35,510 nucleotides of DNA from the NCBI GenBank assembly GCA_944390315.1, contig CALXPO010000001.1:1-35510 (forward strand). Reading direction: 5' to 3'. Position numbers and translations under genes: made by a program. The stretch comes from an uncultured Alphaproteobacteria bacterium. GTDB lineage: Bacteria; Pseudomonadota; Alphaproteobacteria; RF32; CAG-239. Shown one piece after another: positions 15,968 to 22,570 of this stretch. Positions within the stretch are counted from its first letter, which is position 1. Every line of letters starts with the position of its first letter. The notes under the pieces were generated by a model. It did no database searches and was not told where the DNA came from. It was given only the letters and a program-made list of their open reading frames with translations.

Positions 15968-16545
15968 GTATCGGTATGATTTTTATTTCGGCGATTTTAG
16001 TCAACAACATTGTTTTGTCGCAATTTTTGGGCATTTGTCCTTTTTTAGGCGTATCCAAAAAGATTACGACGGCTTTGGGAATGGGATTGGCGGTTATGTT
16101 TGTTATGACCATATCCTCTGTTGCCACTTATCTGATTTATTATAAATTACTCGTTCCCTATCACCTGGAATTTATGAACACGGTTGTCTTTATCCTGGTT
16201 ATTGCCGCTTTGGTGCAAATGGTCGAAATCGTTATCAAAAAAGTTTATCCGCCTTTGTATCAGGCTTTGGGCATATATCTGCCTTTAATCACAACTAATT
16301 GTGCGGTCTTGGGTGTTGCCATATTAGCAATACAAAAAGGATTTTCATTAATGTTGTCCGTCTGTTTTGGCTTGGCTAATGCGATGGGCTTTACATTGGC
16401 TATTGTCTTAATGGCGGGATTAAGAGAAAGAACCAACCAAAATTTGGATGCAATTCCTTATTCTTTGCGCGGTGCGCCGATTGCCCTGATAACGGCGGCC
16501 ATACTGTCCATGGCATTTATGGGCTTTTCCGGTGTCGGAAATTAA
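15964..16545 (+). CDS. rnfA: Rnf complex subunit A (membrane)
   Basis: RnfA is the second of the paired membrane proteins. The 193-aa protein starts ISAILVNNIVLSQFLGICPFLG, with the conserved Cys in GICPF, and has TTNCAVLGVA for the second Cys of the cluster site; about six helices are visible. It is the last gene of the operon, after an ATGA overlap with rnfE and 5' of a strong terminator. The B-C-D-G-E-A order places A last rather than first as in most proteobacteria. Confidence 0.95.
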   Translation: MSIGMIFISAILVNNIVLSQFLGICPFLGVSKKITTALGMGLAVMFVMTISSVATYLIYYKLLVPYHLEFMNTVVFILVIAALVQMVEIVIKKVYPPLYQALGIYLPLITTNCAVLGVAILAIQKGFSLMLSVCFGLANAMGFTLAIVLMAGLRERTNQNLDAIPYSLRGAPIALITAAILSMAFMGFSGVGN

Positions 16546-16574
16546 AAAAACTCGGGAAATTCCCGAGTTTTTTT
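16544..16574. terminator. Bidirectional terminator between rnfA and the AsmA-like gene
   Basis: A-run, ACTCGGGAA paired with TTCCCGAGT, then a T run. Both strands have a T tail, and convergent genes end on each side. Confidence 0.85.
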
Positions 16575-16598
16575 ATTACAATTTTTAATCCGAAAAAC

Positions 16599-17381
16599 TT
16601 ATTTGCCAAAACCAAACCAGTTTTTCAAACCTGATTTTTCTTTAACACTTTCAACTACGGAATCTAGACTTTCTTTGGCAGCATCCTTCAAATCGACCAA
16701 TTTTTCTTTAATTACTGTTTGATAAGCCGTATCAAAAATCTTATCTAAGACTTTAGAAATGGTTTCTTTGATTCCGGCACCGCTTTTTTCTTTACCTATA
16801 TCTTTCATTTCGATAGTCGGCAAAGGAACGGAAGCGGAAGCCGTTTGCCCGACAAGATTAGCGGCAACGTTAATTTCACCGTTGCTGACTGCCAATCTGT
16901 CAATAACAACTTTTTTACTGTCTTTAACTTCGGTTTCTTGAGTTGATTTTTCTTCAGATTTAGTCTCTGTTGAAGATTCTGAAGCCGTATTAGCCTTAAT
17001 ATTTTCCATTAACTGAGAAATATTATTTTGTTTAAGTGACAACATTTCATAACTGATTTGCGGCTTATCAATTTCTACGTTTTTAACAACAATGGTATCT
17101 GATAAAATAGACTTGATATCTACCTGAACAGCTACTCTGCCGACACTCATGGCATAAGGCTGGGTATAATTTTTGGGGTTAGCCACGGTTAATTCTCTGA
17201 TTTCAACCTTTCCGTCAGACAAATCGATATCAAAACCGCCGAGATTAACTTCGGTTCCGGTTACCTCACTTCCATATTTGTGAACAACAGTTTGTACAAT
17301 GCTTTCCAAAGACGGTGTCAAATAATATACACCGGCACCGATAACGGCCAATACGACCAAAGTCACAACAACTTTTTTCAT
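16599..17381 (-). CDS. AsmA-like inner-membrane-anchored protein
   Basis: AsmA-like proteins are anchored in the inner membrane and are linked to envelope lipid transport and assembly. The 260-aa protein has an N-terminal anchor (about 3-21) and then a beta-rich region with alternating polar/hydrophobic residues (VNLGGFDIDLSDGKVEIREL, IVVKNVEIDKPQISYE), typical of AsmA N-terminal repeats. A Ser/Thr/Glu-rich linker and an amphipathic helical C-terminus (about 220-260) follow. It is short compared with AsmA (~600 aa). The start at 17381 has GGAGAGGC upstream; the longer open frame adds an unlikely hydrophobic leader. The assignment is by pattern and moderate in strength. Confidence 0.68.
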   Translation of the reverse strand: MKKVVVTLVVLAVIGAGVYYLTPSLESIVQTVVHKYGSEVTGTEVNLGGFDIDLSDGKVEIRELTVANPKNYTQPYAMSVGRVAVQVDIKSILSDTIVVKNVEIDKPQISYEMLSLKQNNISQLMENIKANTASESSTETKSEEKSTQETEVKDSKKVVIDRLAVSNGEINVAANLVGQTASASVPLPTIEMKDIGKEKSGAGIKETISKVLDKIFDTAYQTVIKEKLVDLKDAAKESLDSVVESVKEKSGLKNWFGFGK

Positions 17382-17526
17382 TTTATTGCCTCTCCATAAA
17401 TTAAAGATATAAATGTTATACTCAATCTTGTGACTTGTTTCAATTACAAAAAAAATATTAAATAAAAAATGAAAAAAAGAGTTGCAAAAAAAAACAATGA
17501 GGGTTATATTCCGTCTCATCCGTTAT

Positions 17527-17602
17527 GGGTGCGTAGCTCAGTTGGTAGAGCAACTGACTCTTAATCAGTGGGTCTGGGGTTCGAGCCCCCACGCGCCTAC
17601 CA
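17527..17602 (+). tRNA. tRNA-Lys (anticodon CTT)
   Basis: A 76-nt cloverleaf with acceptor GGGTGCG/CGCGCCT (two G-U pairs), D-arm AGCTCAGTTGGTAGAGC, anticodon stem ACTGA/TCAGT, loop CTCTTAA (anticodon CTT), T-arm GGGG-TTCGAGC-CCCC and encoded CCA. A terminator follows two bases later. Confidence 0.95.
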
Positions 17603-17604
17603 CT

Positions 17605-17634
17605 AAAAAACCTGCTTTTATCAGCAGGTTTTTT
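17605..17634 (+). terminator. Terminator of tRNA-Lys
   Basis: AAAACCTGCT pairs with AGCAGGTTTT around a TTTATC loop, then a T run. Confidence 0.88.
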
Positions 17635-17965
17635 ATTACCGCAAAAAATCAATCTTTATCAACATCCTGAGGGACATAAAAAATTTTTAAAGACTAAAGA
17701 CTTGATTATATATTTCCTGTTTTTTAGTCGAAACATTTTTTAAACAAAACATAAACTTCCACTCGCTGACGCAAGCGGTATTAGCCTATTCGAACTTCGT
17801 TCGCCCAGCCCTAAAGCTCCGCAAGCCTTACGGCCGGGCCGGCATATTTACATCTACCTGCTTACGCAGGTAGTGTTACGTTCAAATCATAAAAAATAAG
17901 TTGCATATACTATAAATAGTATTATATTGATTTTATATATATAACTATTTATCTAAGGAAAAAAC
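17635..17965. repeat. Intergenic region with a chain of short palindromes (17764-17873)
   Basis: There is no gene. Between 17764 and 17873 a GC-richer block holds several short hairpins in series: CGCT/AGCG (17764-17777), CGAAC/GTTCG (17791-17803), imperfect arms around GCCTTACGGC, GCCGG-like pairs near 17833-17842, and a perfect 8-bp CTACCTGC/GCAGGTAG with loop TTAC (17854-17873). The base composition differs from the AT-rich flanks. The last 60 bases are AT-rich and probably hold the promoter of the ankyrin gene, with AAGGA as its SD. Confidence 0.6.
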
Positions 17966-19294
17966 ATGAAAAAAAATCTGTCATACATACTTTTTCTTAC
18001 TCTGACAATACTATTGTCCTCAAATACTCGGGCTGAATCCTACGAAGAATGGGAAAGTATATCCTATTGGGAAAATATGAGATTAGACGATGCCGTCTCT
18101 TTCATAAAAAAAAGCCCAGATATAAATCACAGAGGAATAGGAGGAGCAACATATCTGGCTTATGCCGCATCCGGCGCAACCAATCCTCAAATAATAAAAA
18201 TGCTTATTGAAAAAGGAGCAGAAATTAATGCTCAAGATAATGAAGGCTGGACAGCATTAATGAGTGCCGCAAGACAAAATTCCGATCCTGCCATAATTAA
18301 AATTCTTCTTGAAAACGGTGCGGATGCAACCCTCAGAAAATCAAATGACTGGTCTGCTCTTATGTTGGCGGCTGCCTACAACCCTAACCCCAAAATAACA
18401 GAGATACTTATTGAACACGGTGTGGATGTCAATGAAAAAGAATTTAGCGGCGGAACACCGCTAATGGCTGCAAGCATTAACAACAGCAATCCTGAGATTA
18501 TTTACACACTTATTCAAAAGGGAGCACATATTAACGACAAAGACTATAACGGATGGAACGCTTTAATGTTTGCCTGCAAATATAACAGCAATCCGCAAAT
18601 TGCTGAAGCTCTTATCAAAAACGGAGCTGATGTTAACGAAAAAGATAATATGGGGCAAACTCCTCTTATGATAGCAAGCACAAACAATCCTAACCCTGAT
18701 ATAGTCAATACATTAATCAAAAACGGCGCGAATATTAACGAACAAGATTATACAGGCAAAACTGCTCTTATGGCCGCAATTAATAATACTAACCCTGAAA
18801 TCATAAAAATTCTTCTTGAAAACGGTGCCGATGTTAATGCTAAAGATTATAGCGGTTCAACGGCTTTAATGTTTGCAAGTGCACAAGGAAAAAACGTTAA
18901 AATTATAGAAGACCTTATCAAAAGCGGAGCAAACGTTAATGAAAAAGATGCCGAAGGTTTTACGGCTCTGATGATAGCTTGTTCAAAAAATAACAATCTT
19001 CCGATTATCAAAACATTAATTAAAAACGGCGCCAATGTTAATGAAAGAGATTACAATGGTCTTACGGCTTTGATGTTTGTCGGAATGTACAATTCTGATC
19101 CCGAAATTGCAAGAATTTTGACAGAAAACGGAGCTGATATTACTCTAAAATCCTATAAAGGTAAAACAGCTTTGGATTATAGTAATGAATATCAGGCTTC
19201 TTCTCAGGCCGAAGCATCTCCACAAACTCAAACCGATACTCAACCTGAGCAAAAAATTCAAACCCAAAAAATATGCAATCGAGTATCTAAATAG
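17966..19294 (+). CDS. Exported ankyrin-repeat protein (11 repeats)
   Basis: A larger paralog of the protein at 565-1446; again a binding scaffold of unknown partner. The 442-aa product has a signal peptide (1-23, cleavage after TRA), then a short segment ISYWENMRLDDAV matching its paralog. About 11 ankyrin repeats span residues ~55-410, many near-identical (TALMxA, NPEIIKxLIxNGADVNEKD). A Gln/Thr/Ser-rich tail follows from ~413 and ends RVSK. The strong similarity between repeats suggests recent internal expansion. AAGGA precedes the ATG. Its stop codon TAG is the first triplet of the repeat array at 19292. Confidence 0.9.
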   Translation: MKKNLSYILFLTLTILLSSNTRAESYEEWESISYWENMRLDDAVSFIKKSPDINHRGIGGATYLAYAASGATNPQIIKMLIEKGAEINAQDNEGWTALMSAARQNSDPAIIKILLENGADATLRKSNDWSALMLAAAYNPNPKITEILIEHGVDVNEKEFSGGTPLMAASINNSNPEIIYTLIQKGAHINDKDYNGWNALMFACKYNSNPQIAEALIKNGADVNEKDNMGQTPLMIASTNNPNPDIVNTLIKNGANINEQDYTGKTALMAAINNTNPEIIKILLENGADVNAKDYSGSTALMFASAQGKNVKIIEDLIKSGANVNEKDAEGFTALMIACSKNNNLPIIKTLIKNGANVNERDYNGLTALMFVGMYNSDPEIARILTENGADITLKSYKGKTALDYSNEYQASSQAEASPQTQTDTQPEQKIQTQKICNRVSK

Positions 19295-19831
19295 ATATTC
19301 CTTATCAGGTCGAAATTCTAAATTAGCTGCCAAGCAATAGTTTGACCACGCTCATTGGTGAGAAAGGGAATATTTTGTCTCTTTGGTCTTTTTTCTAAGC
19401 AAATGCAAAAGTAGTTTTAACCACAGCATAGATATTCCTTATCAAACCAGAGGTCTAAAGCAAGTTTAAGATTTGTGGTTTTGTTCTTTTTGTTGGGTGT
19501 TGTTTCAACACTTTTTCATCCCGAACCGAGCAAACTTAGACGCCTTTATAAAATAACTTATAAATATCCCCCGGTAAACTGGGGGTTCTATAATAGCTAC
19601 AAACCTTATAGTTTAACCACGCTCGTTAGCATGGGACGGTGTTATTCACCTCCTTAGTCAAAACTCGGGGTTTCCTATAAAGCAACTAATAGATATCCCC
19701 CGGTAAACTGGGGGTTCTATAACAGCTACAAACCTTACGGTTTGACCACGCTCGTTGGCGTGGAGCGGTGTTGTTCCAACACCTTGGCATTCAGCCCCGA
19801 GTAAACTCGGGGTTTTCTGTAAGGCTACTAA
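19292..19831 (+). repeat. Tandem array of four degenerate 129-142-nt structured repeats
   Basis: Units start at TAGATAT-like strings at 19292, 19429, 19561 and 19690. The last (19690-19831) is the best preserved and forms five hairpins in series: CCCCC/GGGGG (19697-19714), AAACC/GGTTT (19730-19743), CCACGC/GCGTGG (19746-19763), GGTGTTG/CAACACC (19767-19783) and CCCCGAG/CTCGGGG (19795-19812). Unit 3 keeps all five with few mismatches. Unit 2 keeps mainly the fourth, and unit 1 is the most decayed. A fifth, inverted family member is at 5931-6072. There are no spacers, so it is not CRISPR, and no transposase is nearby. Confidence 0.85.
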
Positions 19832-19837
19832 TAAAGT

Positions 19838-19867
19838 AAAAAGGCTGAGGGGATGCTCAGCCTTTTT
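19838..19867. terminator. Bidirectional terminator after the repeat array
   Basis: AAAAAGGCTGAG pairs with CTCAGCCTTTTT around GGGATG. It can end the plus-strand ankyrin/repeat transcript and the minus-strand gene at 19888. Confidence 0.88.
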
Positions 19868-19887
19868 ATTAATGTTTGTTTGACCTA

Positions 19888-20271
19888 TCAATAGTTCAAG
19901 AATATTACTTTTCCCCTATGTTTTTTTTCGTATTTTCGGCTACGAAAATAGGCTATTAATACGCCGAAAAAGTCAACGACACCTATTGCCAGAGCTCCTA
20001 TTGAGAGCGGATGAATTACTTTGTCGCTATAGAAAACGCACCAAGCGGCAAAAACAAATAATACGGCAAGGCAACCTATTATACCCATTATAAGGCTGTT
20101 TCTCATCAGGTCTTGGCATTTTTTGTATGCCTTCACGGCTTCTTCATCTTTTCCATACAAATAGGCGCGGTGTCTTTGGTAAACATCAATTACGGGATAA
20201 CCATATTCTTCCGGTGAACAGTTATATTTCACCTCAAACAAAAATTTTGCATCTTTTATAAAATCTTCCAT
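19888..20271 (-). CDS. Small two-helix membrane protein, function unknown
   Basis: The 127-aa protein has a charged, Tyr-rich cytoplasmic N-terminal half (about 1-57, with two Lys-rich helices). Two membrane helices follow at about 60-80 and 87-107, and then a basic tail KYEKKHRGK. No motif or signal peptide is seen. The topology puts both ends in the cytoplasm. It lies alone between a bidirectional terminator and the divergent HAD gene. I do not recognise the family. Confidence 0.7.
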   Translation of the reverse strand: MEDFIKDAKFLFEVKYNCSPEEYGYPVIDVYQRHRAYLYGKDEEAVKAYKKCQDLMRNSLIMGIIGCLAVLFVFAAWCVFYSDKVIHPLSIGALAIGVVDFFGVLIAYFRSRKYEKKHRGKVIFLNY

Positions 20272-20424
20272 AAAAATATAATTTTGAAGTTTAACATCAT
20301 AATTCTTTTCTTATGCTTTTTTTATAAAAACTTTATCAAAAAAAGCAAGTTTTATTTCCTTTTTGCTTGAAAATGGCTGATTATGCCATAAAATCCATTA
20401 CAGTTAATATATTGAGGACAAAAT

Positions 20425-21123
20425 ATGCTGATTATTTGGGATTTTGACGGAGTGATTTGCGACAGCGACGGGATTTGGGCCGATAATTGGCTAAAACTCT
20501 TGCTGAGTGAAAAGAAAATCAGGCTCTCTGAGGAAGAAAAAAGGGCCCTCCTTATCGGAATCTCTGAAAAAGACAAAGCCAAACGCTTGGAGCAACATTT
20601 CCCTAACCTTAAAATTGATGAAAGTTTTATGCAGAAGCTCAATGCCCTGCACGACTTCGGAATGAAAAATCTTTTAACCTTAACTGACGGCGTGGAAGAG
20701 ATTTTTAAAGACAGCCGTTTTAAGCAATGTATTGCAACCGGCGGCAACAAATATCAAAATGACACCAAAAACCACACGGTCGGTATTGATAAGTATTTTA
20801 ACGAAACAAATTGTTTTACGGCGGATATGGTGCAAAACGGCAAGCCGGAGCCCGATATTTTTCTTTTGGCCGCGCAAAAGATGAATACCCCGATTGAAGA
20901 CTGCATTGTCATTGAGGACTCGCTTGACGGAATCAAAGCCGGAAAAAAGGCCGGAATGTGCGTTTTTGCTTTTGTGGGCGCAAAGGCAAACAACAATGAC
21001 GAATATAAGCAAAAATGTCTGATTGCCGGCGCGGACAAAGTTTTTGATAATATGCATTCTTTGCATAAAGCATTAAAACAAACAAAACCCCCGATAGAGC
21101 AGATAAACTGTTCTCGGGGGTGA
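20425..21123 (+). CDS. HAD-superfamily phosphatase/phosphomutase-like hydrolase
   Basis: A small-molecule phosphatase of the beta-phosphoglucomutase/Gph type. The 232-aa protein has motif I DFDGVICDS with nucleophile Asp6 and acid Asp8, a helical cap (about 15-85), the motif II region CIATGG, the motif III Lys in NGKPEPDIF and motif IV IEDSLDGIKAGKKAGM. All catalytic residues are present; the substrate is unknown. GAGGA precedes the ATG. The last ~11 codons form the hairpin that acts as terminator for the convergent gene, so the C-terminal tail PPIEQINCSRG is shaped by an overlapping RNA signal. Confidence 0.85.
   Translation: MLIIWDFDGVICDSDGIWADNWLKLLLSEKKIRLSEEEKRALLIGISEKDKAKRLEQHFPNLKIDESFMQKLNALHDFGMKNLLTLTDGVEEIFKDSRFKQCIATGGNKYQNDTKNHTVGIDKYFNETNCFTADMVQNGKPEPDIFLLAAQKMNTPIEDCIVIEDSLDGIKAGKKAGMCVFAFVGAKANNNDEYKQKCLIAGADKVFDNMHSLHKALKQTKPPIEQINCSRG
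21080..21120 (-). terminator. Terminator of the YhcH-like gene, inside the end of the HAD gene
   Basis: CCCCCGA (21088-21094) pairs with TCGGGGG (21114-21120), with an inner GAGCAG/CTGTTC stem. On the minus strand it is followed by TTTTGTTTGTTTT, so it reads as a terminator for the gene at 21128-21727. Confidence 0.7.
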
Positions 21124-21127
21124 ATTG

Positions 21128-21727
21128 TTAGTTACCTAAGACTTTAGATGACTTTTTGCTTACCTTTCTCGCAGAAACAATCCTGTCGCCTAAGATTTTA
21201 ATAATGACTTTGACGACTTTTTGCTTACCTTCCTCGTAGAAACAATCCTGAGGATATGCGCGAATGCCGTAAAGCGGTGCGTGATAAATGCCGGTTTGAA
21301 CAAACATCCACCCGTAAGGTTCTATCTTCTCCGGCTGTGCATTCTTAGGAAGTTCGTAGAAGCCGATGTCTTTACTCTCATCAAAGGCTACGATTTCTTC
21401 CATCTTCGTCCCTGCCGGAATGATGAACATAACCTCATCAAAGGTGGGGATATGGATGTCGTGCCAGAGTTTGTGAAGCTCAGGTTTGACCTCTTTGTAT
21501 TCCTTTAACGCAGCCCAGTCTATGTTAACTTTCAGACCGTCTGCAATCAATGTAGAACCAATCTTGTAATTGGCTGGGTTCGTCAAAAACGCAATTATTT
21601 TTCTTGCATTTTCTTCACTAAACCTCGAATCTTGAGAAAAAGAAACGAAGTCTTTTACAAATTTTTCTTCATTTTTGATAAGGGATGCTCCTAGAGCTTC
21701 CAACCTATCTTGTATAAACTTATTCAT
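21128..21727 (-). CDS. YhcH/YjgK/YiaL-like (DUF386) cupin protein, tentative
   Basis: DUF386 proteins are small cupins linked to sugar metabolism. The 199-aa protein has the family-like order: HDIHIPTFDEVMFIIPAG, then an acidic KDIGFYELP segment, then a histidine-bearing TGIYHAPL and a strand VVKVIIKI near 170-177. The match is by pattern and moderate; a His/Asp/Glu metal set is plausible. The C-terminal ~18 residues (RIVSARKVSKKSSKVLGN) come from a tandem duplication of the preceding ~60 nt read in a different frame. The true family end is probably just after VIIKI. Confidence 0.6.
   Translation of the reverse strand: MNKFIQDRLEALGASLIKNEEKFVKDFVSFSQDSRFSEENARKIIAFLTNPANYKIGSTLIADGLKVNIDWAALKEYKEVKPELHKLWHDIHIPTFDEVMFIIPAGTKMEEIVAFDESKDIGFYELPKNAQPEKIEPYGWMFVQTGIYHAPLYGIRAYPQDCFYEEGKQKVVKVIIKILGDRIVSARKVSKKSSKVLGN
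21135..21250 (-). repeat. Tandem duplication in the 3' end of the YhcH-like gene
   Basis: Positions 21135-21185 repeat 21189-21250. The shared core (CCTAAG start, GACTTTTTGCTTACCT, AGAAACAATCCTG end) recurs at a 65-nt period, with an 11-nt deletion in the distal copy. As 65 is not a multiple of three, the second copy is read in another frame. Confidence 0.9.
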
Positions 21728-21853
21728 AAAAATAAATATTGGTTGTTGCCAGATTAACTTGTTTGGCTATTTTGTCAATAAAAATTTAATCCTTGCTTTT
21801 TTCGGGGTTATATTATAGCCTTTTGTGAGGATTTAACGAGGAGAACTTGCAAA

Positions 21854-22519
21854 ATGATTATTAAAAATATCTTCTGGGATGTGGACGGCGTTTTGGCCAA
21901 CCTCAATTATGCTTATTATAATTTTTTGACCAAACACCCCAAATATGCTCCTAAATATGGAAATATTAAATGGGAAGATTTACCCAAAGTTTTGCCGATT
22001 GTACCGAAATATGGTGCATTGGAGCTTAAAACCCACCCCGAGCTCGGTGTTGAAATGGATTATGATTTTTGCCATTCTCCGGAGTTTTTTACTAATCGCC
22101 CGCTTTATCCAAACGTGATTGAAACCTTAAAAGAATTTCATGATAAAGGATACAGACAATTTACGATGTCTGCTACTTTTGACGTGGAAACAAAAAAACG
22201 CTTCTTAACTCAGCTTCTTGGTGAGGTTACGGACTTTTTGACGATTGAATGCGTGCAGCATGGCAAATTTATGCATGATTCCGCTAAAGAAGATATGCTT
22301 AAAGCTTGTTTTGAAAAATATGGCTTAAAAGCTGATGAAACAATTTTGGTTGACGACAGAATTTATAATCAATATGCAACAATCAATGCCGGGGCTCATC
22401 CTATTCGCTATCGCTGCGAATTTACAACCGATTTGCCGGAAGACCTTAAGTGGATTCCGGAAGTTCATAGTCTAGAAGAGCTTAAGGACTGGCTTAAAAA
22501 TAACACGACAATGGAATAA
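21854..22519 (+). CDS. HAD-superfamily hydrolase
   Basis: The 221-aa cytoplasmic protein has motif I WDVDGVLANL with Asp9 and Asp11, a cap of about 75 residues rich in Tyr/Pro/Lys, motif II TMSAT, a Lys in the KFMHDSAKEDM region and motif IV VDDRIYNQYATINAGA. The core is intact, so phosphatase activity is likely, with unknown substrate. AGGAGAA is well placed before the ATG at 21854. It is divergent from the YhcH-like gene and ends at its own terminator, thus monocistronic. Confidence 0.82.
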   Translation: MIIKNIFWDVDGVLANLNYAYYNFLTKHPKYAPKYGNIKWEDLPKVLPIVPKYGALELKTHPELGVEMDYDFCHSPEFFTNRPLYPNVIETLKEFHDKGYRQFTMSATFDVETKKRFLTQLLGEVTDFLTIECVQHGKFMHDSAKEDMLKACFEKYGLKADETILVDDRIYNQYATINAGAHPIRYRCEFTTDLPEDLKWIPEVHSLEELKDWLKNNTTME

Positions 22520-22522
22520 AAT

Positions 22523-22551
22523 AAAAAAGGCACCGTTCGGGTGCCTTTTTT
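22523..22551. terminator. Terminator between the HAD gene and the dehydrogenase gene
   Basis: AAAAAAGGCACC and GGTGCCTTTTTT pair around GTTCG; both strands have a T tail and the flanking genes converge. Confidence 0.87.
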
Positions 22552-22570
22552 GTTATAGGAAGCCTAGACA

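Noticed and set aside
17382..17519. N-terminal extension of the AsmA-like protein
   Set aside because: It would add a second hydrophobic leader that runs up to the tRNA-Lys gene; a strong SD lies before the ATG at 17381.
19292..19831. Possible CRISPR array
   Set aside because: The units are 129-142 nt, degenerate and contiguous, with no short repeats or unique spacers and no cas gene.
19475..19891. Short ORFs (60 and 77 aa) within the repeat array
   Set aside because: They are read through hairpin-forming repeats, differ in frame between units and lack ribosome binding sites.
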